DNA of 64,000 nt from Hoeflea_A sp040932035 (GTDB lineage Bacteria; Pseudomonadota; Alphaproteobacteria; Rhizobiales; Rhizobiaceae), in contig NZ_JBFRBB010000005.1 in NCBI RefSeq assembly GCF_040932035.1, positions 62,001-126,000 on the forward strand. Direction: 5' to 3'. Position numbers and translations under genes: made by a program. Each line of letters opens with the position of its first letter. Position 1 is the stretch's first letter. The notes under the pieces were generated by a model, which did not search any database, was not told the DNA's origin, and saw nothing but the letters and a program-made list of their open reading frames with translations. Positions 1-8,580 of the stretch are shown one piece after another.

Positions 1-870
1 CTCGGTCAGTTTCGCAATCCAGGTCTGGTTGTGCGCCACGGCCCGGTCGATGTGCTCGCGGTCTCGGATTGCAGCAGCACCGGCGGCAATGGCTGCGGCA
101 TTGACGTTGAAGGGTCCGCGAATGCGGTTCATCGCGTCAACGACGGCAAGCGGTGCATAGAGCCAGCCGATGCGCAAGCCCGCCAGACCATAGACCTTCG
201 AAAAGGTGCGTGTCATGACGACATTCTCATTGGCCGAGACAAGCTCTATGCCCGATTCATAGTCGTTGCGGCGCACATACTCGCTGTAGGCTGCATCCAG
301 GACCAGAAGCACGTTGCCCGGAAGGCCCGCATGCAGCCGACGAACCTCTTCCACCGGCAGATAGGTTCCGGTCGGATTGTTCGGATTGGCGAGAAAGATG
401 ATCCTGGTCCGTTCGGTGACCGCAGACAAAATTGCATCCACATCGGCCCTGCAATCCGTTTCCGGCACGCAGATCGGCACGGCGCCCGCGCCGATGATCT
501 GGATCTTGTAGACCAGGAATCCGTGTTCGGTGAAAATACCTTCATCACCAGGAGACAGATAGGTCTGGCACAACAGACCGAGCAGCTCGTCCGATCCGTT
601 GCCGCAAAGAATATTCGCAGGATTGAGACCGTGTACCTCGGCGATGGCCTCGCGCAGAAGATGCGATGCGCCGTCCGGGTAGGTTTCAAGATGGGTTGAA
701 ACATCGGCAAGGGCCTGCACAGCCTTTGGACTTGGGCCAAGTGGCGTTTCGTTGGACGACAGCTTGTAGACCCTCTCCACACCGGGAGCGGTTTCCTTTC
801 CCGGCACATAGGCAGCGATATCCAGAACACCCTTCTTTGGCGTCGGTTTTTTTTTCGCGCTGGTCATCAT
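1..870 (-). CDS. hisC: Histidinol-phosphate aminotransferase, 3' end outside the window
   Basis: PLP-dependent aminotransferase of the HisC family, which converts imidazole acetol-phosphate and glutamate to histidinol phosphate in histidine synthesis. The 290 visible codons start at ATGATG (870/867) behind an AGGGA ribosome binding site and stay open to the window edge. Visible landmarks are KLSSNETPLGPSP near the N-terminus, the ANPNNPTG segment that contacts the cofactor, and TFSKVYGLAGLRIGW with the PLP-binding lysine. Family members are about 360 residues, so roughly 70 are missing. Paralogues acting on aromatic amino acids look alike, and the lack of neighbouring his genes leaves the substrate open. 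It is divergent from the deaminase gene at 1143. Confidence 0.85.
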   Translation of the reverse strand, partial: MMTSAKKKPTPKKGVLDIAAYVPGKETAPGVERVYKLSSNETPLGPSPKAVQALADVSTHLETYPDGASHLLREAIAEVHGLNPANILCGNGSDELLGLLCQTYLSPGDEGIFTEHGFLVYKIQIIGAGAVPICVPETDCRADVDAILSAVTERTRIIFLANPNNPTGTYLPVEEVRRLHAGLPGNVLLVLDAAYSEYVRRNDYESGIELVSANENVVMTRTFSKVYGLAGLRIGWLYAPLAVVDAMNRIRGPFNVNAAAIAAGAAAIRDREHIDRAVAHNQTWIAKLTE

Positions 871-1142
871 CGCATTTCCCTGCTGAGGCTGCGACGCCGG
901 CGCGGCGCAACAGCCTTTAGTGACCAGCGGGGCATAACCGCCCGCGGCCGGAATGTCGAGTGTTAAGCGATCTCTAAGCGCTGTTAAAACAGACAATTGC
1001 AGCCAGTCAACGCTGTGAAGAACAGGCGGGTTTCAACTGCGGCGGCTCCATAGCCCTTGCCGGGTTGTGCGGCTCTGTGCTGCAATGATGCGTCTGTTCG
1101 CGTCTGATACAGCTGCCGGCTAGATGTCAATGGAGGCCATCA

Positions 1143-2447
1143 ATGTTCGATCTTTTGATCAAGGACGCCAATCTTCCCGACGGCCGCTCCGGCGTCGATA
1201 TCGCAGTTTCCAATGGCCGTTTCGAAGCCATTGCACCCGGGATTGACGGGGAAGCCCTAAGAGTTGTCGAAGCCGCCGGACGGCTGGTGACGCCACCTTT
1301 CATCGATCCGCATTTCCATATGGACGCGACATTGTCTCTCGGCAATCCGCGGCTCAACCGCTCCGGCACGCTGCTTGAAGGCATTGCTCTTTGGGGAGAG
1401 TTGAAGCCGCAACTGACCCATGAGGCGGTGGTCGAAAGGGCATTGCGTTATTGCGACCTGGCGGTGTCCCAGGGCCTATTGTCGATCCGCAGCCATGTCG
1501 ATGTGTGCGACGATCGCTTGCTGGCCGTCGATGCGCTCCTGGAGGTGCGAGAAAAGGTCAAAGCCTATATCGACCTGCAACTGGTGGCCTTTCCCCAGGA
1601 TGGACTTTTCCGCTCGGCCGGCGCGGAGAAGAACCTGATGCGCGCGCTCGACAAGGGCGTCGATGTCGTTGGCGGCATTCCCCATTTCGAGCGCACCATG
1701 CAGGAAGGCGCGGCCTCCGTTCAAAGGCTTTGCGAAATTGCCGCCGAACGCGGCCTGCCGGTCGATATGCACTGCGACGAAACGGACGACCCGCAATCGC
1801 GCCACATCGAGACCCTGACCGCAGAGACCGTGCGCCTCGGCCTCCAGGGCCGGGTGGCCGGGTCGCACCTGACCTCGATGCACTCCATGGACAACTACTA
1901 TGTCTCCAAGCTCATTCCGCTGATGGCCGAAGCGCAGATCCACGCAATCCCCAATCCGCTGATCAACATTACCCTGCAGGGCCGCCACGACACTTACCCC
2001 AAGCGCCGCGGCATGACCCGCGTCCCCGAACTGCTTGCCGCCGGCATCAACGTTTCGCTTGGTCAGGATTGCTGCATGGACCCTTGGTATTCGCTCGGCA
2101 ATGCGGACATGCTTGAAGTTGCCCATATGGCGGTCCATGTCGCCCAGATGACGTCGGTCAACGCCATGAAGCAGGCATTCGATGCCATCACGGTAAACTC
2201 TGCGCGGGCGATCGGGCTTGATGATTACGGCATCGAAAAAGGCCGGCCGGCCAATTGTGTTGTCCTGCAGGCGCGTGACCCTGTCGAAGCCATCCGGCTG
2301 AGGGCAACGCGGCTGGCCGTTATTCGCAACGGCGAGGTGATTGCCGAGACCGGACCGCGTATGGCAACGCTCAGCCTTCCGGACAGGCCCGGTACAATTG
2401 ACGCCGCCGACTACGCGCCCGTTGAGGCCGCCCCAGGTGCACCGTGA
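1143..2447 (+). CDS. Cytosine deaminase family amidohydrolase, probable 5-methylcytosine-type deaminase
   Basis: 434-residue metal-dependent amidohydrolase closely resembling E. coli CodA along its whole length. The metal and catalytic residues align at a constant offset of four: H57/H59 (HFH), Q152 (AFPQDG), H210 and E213 (MHCDE), H242 (GSHLTSMHS) and D309 (GQD). The residue matching CodA Asp314, which contacts the pyrimidine edge, is Cys310. In published work CodA homologues lacking this Asp deaminate 5-methylcytosine to thymine, so that substrate is inferred here; cytosine or another pyrimidine remains possible. The start ATG follows ATGGAGG. The gene precedes a nucleobase-type ABC transporter on the same strand, separated by 186 bp that contain two operator-like palindromes. 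Confidence 0.85.
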   Translation: MFDLLIKDANLPDGRSGVDIAVSNGRFEAIAPGIDGEALRVVEAAGRLVTPPFIDPHFHMDATLSLGNPRLNRSGTLLEGIALWGELKPQLTHEAVVERALRYCDLAVSQGLLSIRSHVDVCDDRLLAVDALLEVREKVKAYIDLQLVAFPQDGLFRSAGAEKNLMRALDKGVDVVGGIPHFERTMQEGAASVQRLCEIAAERGLPVDMHCDETDDPQSRHIETLTAETVRLGLQGRVAGSHLTSMHSMDNYYVSKLIPLMAEAQIHAIPNPLINITLQGRHDTYPKRRGMTRVPELLAAGINVSLGQDCCMDPWYSLGNADMLEVAHMAVHVAQMTSVNAMKQAFDAITVNSARAIGLDDYGIEKGRPANCVVLQARDPVEAIRLRATRLAVIRNGEVIAETGPRMATLSLPDRPGTIDAADYAPVEAAPGAP

Positions 2448-2500
2448 CAAGGACCCGAAGACGCATTCCCGTTCTTGGTAAATTGCAGCAATTCAATCCA

Positions 2501-2524
2501 CTTTTTGACCATTAGGACAAAAAG
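2501..2524. promoter_or_regulatory. RutR-like operator, copy 1
   Basis: Imperfect palindrome with arms CTTTTTGACC and GGACAAAAAG around ATTA. Its core TTGACCA-NN-AGGACAA matches 12 of 14 defined positions of the E. coli RutR consensus TTGACCANNTGGTCAA. RutR is a TetR-family regulator of pyrimidine use. The site lies about 110 bp upstream of the binding-protein gene and is paired with a second copy 49 bp away. Confidence 0.55.
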
Positions 2525-2550
2525 TTGACAAATCGTCGCATCCCGATAAA

Positions 2551-2572
2551 CTTTTGACCAATAGGACAAAAA
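2551..2572. promoter_or_regulatory. RutR-like operator, copy 2
   Basis: Second copy of the palindrome, arms CTTTTGACC and GGACAAAAA around AATA, with the same TTGACCA-NN-AGGACAA core as copy 1. It abuts an AT-rich TATAAA stretch (2573-2578) about 60 bp before the binding-protein start, so a bound repressor could block transcription of the transporter operon. No convincing -35/-10 pair with normal spacing was found, so the promoter is not assigned. Confidence 0.55.
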
Positions 2573-2633
2573 TATAAAACTGCCTCCGGACCTGCCGGAG
2601 AGCAAAATTGTCCATAACCGGAGGAACATCGAA

Positions 2634-3611
2634 ATGGGGAATTTTCTGACTCGCCGGCATATCCTTGCAGCAGCTTTGTGCATGGCTCCAGCTTTTGTTG
2701 CACCGTCATTTGCAGCCGACAAGATAAAGGTCGCAGGCATCCACGCCTCACCCGTGGAAAATGCGTGGAACTCGCGCATTCATGAAGCACTGCAATCAGC
2801 CCACGACGACGGTGTCATTGAGTATGTGTTCTCCGAGGGCGTTTCTGGAACGGACTATGCCCGAGCCATGCGTGAATATGCCGAACAGGGCGTCGACCTG
2901 ATCTGGGGCGAATCCTACGCGGTTGAAAACGAAGCGCGCCAGGTTGCAGCAGACTATCCTGATATTGCGTTTCTCATGGGTTCATCAGGCGGCCCAGCCG
3001 GCGATAATTTCGGCGTTTTTGGCACGCGAAACCATGAAGCGGCCTATCTTGCGGGCATGCTTGCCGGCACCTTGAGCAAATCCAACACCTACGGATCGGT
3101 CGGCGGCTATCCCATCCCGGAGGTCAATTTGCTTATCAACGCCTATCGTGAAGGTGTGAAGGAAGTGAATCCCGACGCCAAGTTTCTCAATGGCTTTATC
3201 GGTGCGTGGTTTGATCCGCCAAAGGCAAAAGAGGCCGCAATTGCGCAGATCGATGCCGGCGCTGATGTGATTTTCGGCGAGCGCATAGGTACGGCAGACG
3301 GCGCCAAGGAGCACGATGTTCTCGCCATCGGCTCACTCATTGACTACACGCCACGCTATCCGGGCACCGTGTTTGCCAACGCCATCTGGAATTTCCGTCC
3401 GACCGTCGACGCGGTTGTCGCGGATGTTGCGGCCGGAAATCCCGTCGGCAGGGATTACACCGAATTTTCCTTCATGAAACACGGTGGCAACGACATTAAC
3501 TTTGTCGCCGATGGCATTTCTCCCGACGCGATTTCAGCGATGGAAGAAAAGCGCAAAGCGATCAAGGAAGGCACATTCGAGGTTCCGATCGACACCAACG
3601 AACCTTCCTGA
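2634..3611 (+). CDS. BMP-family ABC transporter substrate-binding protein
   Basis: 325-residue periplasmic binding protein of the BMP/PnrA family, which bind purine or other nucleosides. A signal peptide with a twin-arginine-like start (TRRHILAAALCMAPAFVAPSFA) precedes the mature domain that opens DKIKVAGIHASPVENAWN. Family landmarks include the GTDYARAMREYAEQGVDLIWG region and NFGVFGTRNHEAAYLAGMLAG. It has no lipobox, so it is probably soluble in the periplasm. It is the first gene of an operon with an amidase, an ATPase and two permeases, and has two operator-like palindromes directly upstream. The deaminase upstream points to nucleobase or nucleoside cargo; the exact ligand cannot be read from sequence. 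Confidence 0.85.
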   Translation: MGNFLTRRHILAAALCMAPAFVAPSFAADKIKVAGIHASPVENAWNSRIHEALQSAHDDGVIEYVFSEGVSGTDYARAMREYAEQGVDLIWGESYAVENEARQVAADYPDIAFLMGSSGGPAGDNFGVFGTRNHEAAYLAGMLAGTLSKSNTYGSVGGYPIPEVNLLINAYREGVKEVNPDAKFLNGFIGAWFDPPKAKEAAIAQIDAGADVIFGERIGTADGAKEHDVLAIGSLIDYTPRYPGTVFANAIWNFRPTVDAVVADVAAGNPVGRDYTEFSFMKHGGNDINFVADGISPDAISAMEEKRKAIKEGTFEVPIDTNEPS

Positions 3612-3620
3612 GTAGCGGAG

Positions 3621-5057
3621 ATGTCACCGGCACATGGCAATGGTGCCGCGCCGCTCCCTGACGCAACGGCGCTCGCCGAAGCTGTTCGCCACGGCGAGAC
3701 CAGCGCAATGGCGCTGATGCAAGCGAGCATCGAGCGGGCCAAAGCGGACCCCTATGGTGCGGTTTGCCATCTCGATGTGCAGATGGGGCTGGACGCCGCC
3801 AGGCAATTCGACAAACGCCTTGCGGGCGGCGAGCAGGAGGCGCGCAATGCGCCGTTTGCGGGGGTTCCGTTTCTTGCCAAGGATCTGAGCAATGCCGCCC
3901 GGGGGTTGCCCGTTCATGCCGGATCCAAAGCCCTGGCAAAACGCGTCCGCCCCGCTGACGAGGACAGCCTGATATTCAAGCGGTTCCGACAGGCGGGCCT
4001 TCTTCCGTTCGGCGTGACGACGACACCGGAATTCGGCCTTGCACTGACCAGTGAGCCGCCCGCGGGACCGCTCGCCCGCAACCCGTGGAATCCGGACTAT
4101 TCGCCGGGCGGCTCGTCCGGCGGTGCGGCCGGCGCGGTTGCATCCGGCATCGTTGCCATTGCCCATGCATCCGATGCGGCCGGCTCCATTCGCGTACCTG
4201 CCGCCTGTTGCGGCATTTTCGGGCTCAAACCCTCAAGGGGCCTGACCTCCAATGCGCCGGAGTTCGGCAATCACCTGATGGGCATCACCGGCGAACTGGT
4301 GCTGGCACGTTCCGTCCGCGATATTCGTGCGGCGCTTGTGGCGGTATCGGGCCACACAATGGGGCCCTATGGCGAGGTGAACCTCTCGGGCGTTCCGGTA
4401 AAGGGTATGCGGATCGGAATTGTCGATACCGCACCAAGGACCGGTAAAGAGCAGGCTGAGGCCGTCCGCTCCATCATCCCGCTATTGAAAGATCAGGGAC
4501 ATACGATCGTTGATGTCGATCTCACGGCGCTCGATGAGCTTGCCGCTGCTTCCGACGGCATTGTGCGTACAATCCTGTCAGTGTCGCTGGCCTGCTGGCT
4601 CGATTCCCTGGAAATTGCCGACGATGAAATCAGTCCTGTAACCGCTGCGGCCGCCCGGGATGGACGTGCGCTGAACGCATGTGATCTCTATTCGGCGGAA
4701 GCGAATGCCGCGCGCATAGCCCATGGCTGTTGGAAGCTTTTTGAAGACATGGACGCCATAGCCATGCCGATGCTTTCCGGTCCTCCGCCGAAAATCGGCT
4801 CTATGCCTTCGGACAGAACTGACACCGACACACTGTGGGACCAGATGGCAACAATCGCACCGCGCACAGCGCTGGCAAATGCAGCGGGCATACCTGCGCT
4901 GAGCCTGCCGCGCGGCCTCGACAAATCCGGCTTGCCGCTGTCGGTTCAGCTGATCGGGCCGATCGGCGCCGATCTGTTGCTCCTCGATATCGCCCAGCAT
5001 CTCGAAACCGGCCCGCACTGGCATTTCCCCGCAGATATCGCGGGGGCACATCCATGA
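3621..5057 (+). CDS. Amidase signature family hydrolase
   Basis: 478-residue amidase-signature enzyme (GatA-like fold), probably cytoplasmic. The Ser-cis-Ser-Lys triad is visible: Lys in PFLAKDLSNAA, Ser in the Gly/Ser-rich SPGGSSGGAAGAVASG loop and Ser in DAAGSIRVPA. It is not GatA itself, since no gatB/gatC neighbours exist and the gene sits inside a transporter operon, 9 bp after the binding protein and overlapping the ATPase by ATGA. The context suggests hydrolysis of an amide or ureido compound made from an imported nucleobase; ureidomalonase and allophanate hydrolase belong to this same superfamily. The substrate is unknown. Confidence 0.8.
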   Translation: MSPAHGNGAAPLPDATALAEAVRHGETSAMALMQASIERAKADPYGAVCHLDVQMGLDAARQFDKRLAGGEQEARNAPFAGVPFLAKDLSNAARGLPVHAGSKALAKRVRPADEDSLIFKRFRQAGLLPFGVTTTPEFGLALTSEPPAGPLARNPWNPDYSPGGSSGGAAGAVASGIVAIAHASDAAGSIRVPAACCGIFGLKPSRGLTSNAPEFGNHLMGITGELVLARSVRDIRAALVAVSGHTMGPYGEVNLSGVPVKGMRIGIVDTAPRTGKEQAEAVRSIIPLLKDQGHTIVDVDLTALDELAAASDGIVRTILSVSLACWLDSLEIADDEISPVTAAAARDGRALNACDLYSAEANAARIAHGCWKLFEDMDAIAMPMLSGPPPKIGSMPSDRTDTDTLWDQMATIAPRTALANAAGIPALSLPRGLDKSGLPLSVQLIGPIGADLLLLDIAQHLETGPHWHFPADIAGAHP

Positions 5058-6577
5058 CGGCCGAACCGGTACTGGAACTGTCAAACATATCGAAAAGTTT
5101 CGGCAATCTGGTTGCCAATGACGACATCAGCCTGTCACTGGCAAGGGGAGAACTGCTGGCGCTTCTGGGTGAAAACGGCGCCGGCAAGACGACGCTGATG
5201 AACATCCTCTTCGGGCACTACACCGCCGATAGCGGTGAAGTGCGCGCATTCGGAAACATCCTTCCCCCGGGCCGGCCACGGGCAGCAATCGAAGCCGGCA
5301 TCGGCATGGTTCATCAGCATTTCACTCTCGCCGGGAACCTCACCGTACTCGACAACGTCATCATCGGCACGGAATCGCTTTCGCAATTGCGTTCCGACAG
5401 AACCGGCGCGCGCGACAAGCTGAGCGCCCTTGCCGAAAAATTCGGGCTCCAAGTCGATCCCGATGCCCTGGTCGGCGACCTTTCCGTCGGTGAAAAACAG
5501 CGGGTAGAGATTTTGAAAGCGCTCTACCGCGATGCAAAGGTCCTCATCCTAGACGAGCCAACCGCGGTTTTAACCAGCATTGAGGCCGAGCAGCTGTTCA
5601 AGACGCTTCGCGGCATGACCGAAACCGGCCTTTCCGTTATCTTCATTTCGCACAAGCTCGCGGAAGTCATGGCGGCATCACAGCGCGTGGTCATATTGCG
5701 GGCCGGAAAGGTGGTTGCGGAAAAGCATACCGCCGATACGGACCGTGCTGAACTTGCCGAGCTGATGGTCGGCAGGCGGGTGACACGCCCCGTCAGGACC
5801 GATCAGGCGCCCGGTCGTGAAATCCTCTCCGCCAGGGCAGTGGATGTTGTCGAGGATAGCCGCAAAACTCTGGACAATATCAGTTTTGCCGTCCACGCCG
5901 GCGAGGTGCTCGGCATTATCGGCGTTTCGGGCAACGGCCAGGCAAGCCTCGGGCGGCTGACCTGCGGGCTCACCGGCGCAAGTTCAGGCACGCTCATGCG
6001 CGATGGCGATGAAAGCCGCGCATTTTCACCGCACGCGCTTGTCGAGGCGGGAACCGGTCGTATTCCCGAAGACCGCAATGCGGAAGGTGCCGTCGGCGAA
6101 ATGGCTGTCTGGGAAAATGCCGTGCTCGAACGCATCCACGATGCGCGGTTTTCAAAGCGCGGTCTTGTAGACCGCACCGCTTGCAGAACCTTCACGGACG
6201 AACTCATATCGCGCTTCGATGTCCGTGGCGCGGTGCCCGATACGGGAACCCGGCTTTTATCGGGCGGCAACATGCAAAAACTGATTCTCGGCCGCAATCT
6301 GGCGACCTCCCCCAATCTCATCATTGCCAACCAGCCGACGCGCGGGCTGGACGAAGGGGCAATTGCCGCCGTTCATTCCGAATTGCTCGAGGCACGAAAA
6401 AACGGAGCGGCCATTTTGCTCATATCAGAAGATCTGGACGAGGTGCTCGCCCTGTCTGACCGCGTCCAGGCGATCTTCAACGGGCGTCTGTCCGAGCCGA
6501 TTGCCGCAACGGACGCCGATTCAAAATCGGTCGGCCTCATGATGGCGGGCATCTGGGGAGACGCAGATGCGGCTTGA
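5054..6577 (+). CDS. Sugar/nucleoside-type ABC transporter ATPase, two fused nucleotide-binding domains
   Basis: 507-residue duplicated ATPase as found in BMP-type importers (YufO/NupO-like) and ribose importers. The start is the ATG at 5054, which overlaps the amidase stop as ATGA; an upstream in-frame ATG at 4835 lies inside the amidase gene. The first domain has Walker A GENGAGKTT, signature LSVGEKQR and Walker B VLILDEPTA. The second has a degenerate Walker A (GVSGNGQAS), signature LSGGNMQK and IIANQPTRG in place of the catalytic Walker B Glu, as is normal for these asymmetric ATPases. It energises the two permeases that follow. Confidence 0.9.
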   Translation: MTAEPVLELSNISKSFGNLVANDDISLSLARGELLALLGENGAGKTTLMNILFGHYTADSGEVRAFGNILPPGRPRAAIEAGIGMVHQHFTLAGNLTVLDNVIIGTESLSQLRSDRTGARDKLSALAEKFGLQVDPDALVGDLSVGEKQRVEILKALYRDAKVLILDEPTAVLTSIEAEQLFKTLRGMTETGLSVIFISHKLAEVMAASQRVVILRAGKVVAEKHTADTDRAELAELMVGRRVTRPVRTDQAPGREILSARAVDVVEDSRKTLDNISFAVHAGEVLGIIGVSGNGQASLGRLTCGLTGASSGTLMRDGDESRAFSPHALVEAGTGRIPEDRNAEGAVGEMAVWENAVLERIHDARFSKRGLVDRTACRTFTDELISRFDVRGAVPDTGTRLLSGGNMQKLILGRNLATSPNLIIANQPTRGLDEGAIAAVHSELLEARKNGAAILLISEDLDEVLALSDRVQAIFNGRLSEPIAATDADSKSVGLMMAGIWGDADAA

Positions 6578-7616
6578 GCGGCGCGACCAGTCGTCTTTGG
6601 CGCTTATAGTGGCAGCGCCGGTCGCGGCTATCATTGTATCGCTGACCCTTTCCGGCGGCCTGATAGCCCTTGCCGGCGCCAACCCGTTCGATGCCTATTT
6701 CGAAATGGTAAAGGGCGCTTTCGGCTCGCGGTTGTCCATATCTGAAACACTGACCCGGACAACACCACTCGTCCTGACCGGCCTTGCTGCCGCGGTCGCA
6801 TTCCGCGCCAAGCTCTGGAATATCGGTGGTGAAGGCCAGCTCTATCTCGGCGCCCTGGTTGCCGCCTGGCTTGGACACAACATTGCCAGTGTGGTGCCGG
6901 CGCCCCTGGCGATCCTCGTCATCCTGCTCGCCGGCATGGTTGCCGGCGCATTGTTGCTGCTGGGGCCTGTTCTTTTGCGCATAAGGCTTGGTGTCGACGA
7001 GGTCGTGACCACGCTCATTCTCAATTTCATCGTCCTGCTGTTCGTATCGATGATGATCGAAGGGCCGATGAAGGATCCCCTGGCTTTCGGCTGGCCGCAG
7101 TCGGTTTCCGTGGACCGCGACGTGCTGCTGCCGAAACTGCTTGCCCGAAGCAGGCTGCATATCGGGCTGTTGATCGCCGTCGCGGCGGCGGTTCTGATAT
7201 GGTTCGTGCAGACCCGGACCGTGTTCGGCCTTGAAACAAAGGCAGCCGGGCTCAACCGGAATGCGGCATCCTTTGCGGGGATCGCACTCGGCAAGACCAT
7301 GCTCGGCGTTGCCTGCATATCAGGTTCGCTGGCGGGTCTCGCCGGAGCAATCGAGGTAACCGGACTGAAGGGGTACGTTACGCTCGATCTATCGCCGGGC
7401 TACGGCTATTCGGGCATCGTCGTGGCAATGCTTGCGGGTCTCAATCCGCTGGGTGTGGTGATAACAGCGCTGTTCGTCGCGATCGTCTTTGTCGGTGCCG
7501 ACAGCATGAGCCGGGCGCTTGGGGTGCCCAGCTTCATCGCCGATGTCATTGTCTCCATTTCGCTCTTGACCATGCTGGTCTGCCTTTTGTTCACGACTTA
7601 CCGGGTTCGCCGCTGA
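6567..7616 (+). CDS. BMP-type ABC transporter permease 1
   Basis: 349-residue inner-membrane permease of the branched-chain/ribose (BPD_transp_2) superfamily, NupP/YufP-like, with about nine hydrophobic segments. The segment VAFRAKLWNIGGEGQLYLGA is the family hallmark (WNIGxEGQ). It overlaps the ATPase gene by 11 bp and the second permease by 1 bp, so the three are translationally coupled. Together with the second permease it forms the membrane channel for the presumed nucleobase or nucleoside substrate. Confidence 0.88.
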   Translation: MRLERRDQSSLALIVAAPVAAIIVSLTLSGGLIALAGANPFDAYFEMVKGAFGSRLSISETLTRTTPLVLTGLAAAVAFRAKLWNIGGEGQLYLGALVAAWLGHNIASVVPAPLAILVILLAGMVAGALLLLGPVLLRIRLGVDEVVTTLILNFIVLLFVSMMIEGPMKDPLAFGWPQSVSVDRDVLLPKLLARSRLHIGLLIAVAAAVLIWFVQTRTVFGLETKAAGLNRNAASFAGIALGKTMLGVACISGSLAGLAGAIEVTGLKGYVTLDLSPGYGYSGIVVAMLAGLNPLGVVITALFVAIVFVGADSMSRALGVPSFIADVIVSISLLTMLVCLLFTTYRVRR

Positions 7617-8557
7617 TGGAAGCTCTCGAGATATTCGCATCGGCAAGCTTGTGGGGGGCGGTTCTGCGTATCGCCACTCCGCTGATATTCGGCACACTGG
7701 GCGCATTGATCTGCGAACGATCCGGGGTGCTGAACCTCGGCATTGAAGGCATCATGACCCTTGGCGCCATGGTCGCCTGGATGACGGTCTACCAGGGTGG
7801 CGACCTGTGGACGGGATTGATCGTTGCGGCACTTTGCGGCGGGCTTTTCGGGTTGCTGCATGCCATGCTCACGGTGCCGCTGGGACTTTCCCAGCATGTC
7901 ACCGGTCTCGGCATCACGCTTTTTGCATCGTCGCTGACCTATTACATCTACAGGCTTTCTCTGCCGGTTTCGTCTTCTCCGCCCACCATCGAACCGTTCC
8001 AGCCGCTTGCCATTCCGGGCCTGTCGGATATCCCGTTTGTCGGCGAGGCGTTGTTCTCCCAGACCGCACCGACTTACCTGGCCATATTTGCCTGTCTGGC
8101 AACGGCCTATGTGCTGGCCCGCACGCCGCTTGGACTGGCGGTGCGCATGACCGGCGAGAACCCCCACGCGGTGGAAGCCCAGGGGCTTGATCCTATCAGG
8201 ATCCGCATCGGCGCCATCATAACCGGAAGCGCCTTTATGGCCGTTGGCGGCGCCTTCCTGACCACCGCCACATTCAACTCGTTCTTTCCGACCATGGTCC
8301 AGGGCAGAGGGTGGGTGTGTATCGCGCTCGTCGTGTTTGCCTCCTGGCGGCCCGGCAAGGCGCTGCTCGGTGCATTGCTCTTTGCGCTGTTCGACGCCTA
8401 TCAGCTACGGCTTCAGCATGTCGTCGAAAGTGCCATTCCCTATCAGGTTTTCCTGATGGTGCCCTATGTTCTGTCCATCGTCGCACTGATTGTCATGTCG
8501 CGCCGGGCCAAGGTTCCGCAAGCCCTTATGGCGCCTTACCGCAAGGGAGAACGCTAG
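7616..8557 (+). CDS. BMP-type ABC transporter permease 2
   Basis: 313-residue permease of the same superfamily, NupQ/YufQ-like. The N-terminus carries RIATPLIFGTLGALICERSGVLNLGIEGIM, whose ERSGVLNLGIEG motif is diagnostic. Hydrophobic segments alternate along the protein and it ends with a short basic tail (YRKGER). It is the last gene of the operon and is followed after 23 bp by the convergent BASS transporter gene, with no clear terminator hairpin seen between them. Confidence 0.88.
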   Translation: MEALEIFASASLWGAVLRIATPLIFGTLGALICERSGVLNLGIEGIMTLGAMVAWMTVYQGGDLWTGLIVAALCGGLFGLLHAMLTVPLGLSQHVTGLGITLFASSLTYYIYRLSLPVSSSPPTIEPFQPLAIPGLSDIPFVGEALFSQTAPTYLAIFACLATAYVLARTPLGLAVRMTGENPHAVEAQGLDPIRIRIGAIITGSAFMAVGGAFLTTATFNSFFPTMVQGRGWVCIALVVFASWRPGKALLGALLFALFDAYQLRLQHVVESAIPYQVFLMVPYVLSIVALIVMSRRAKVPQALMAPYRKGER

Positions 8558-8580
8558 CTAGGCAGCTCCGGAGATTGTAA

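Noticed and set aside
1476..2450. 324-codon minus-strand open frame
   Set aside because: It is a shadow of the deaminase gene with no family-like motifs.
4835..5053. N-terminal extension of the nucleobase ABC ATPase
   Set aside because: These 73 codons lie inside the amidase gene in another frame and lack ATPase-like sequence; the ATGA overlap at 5054 gives the normal start.
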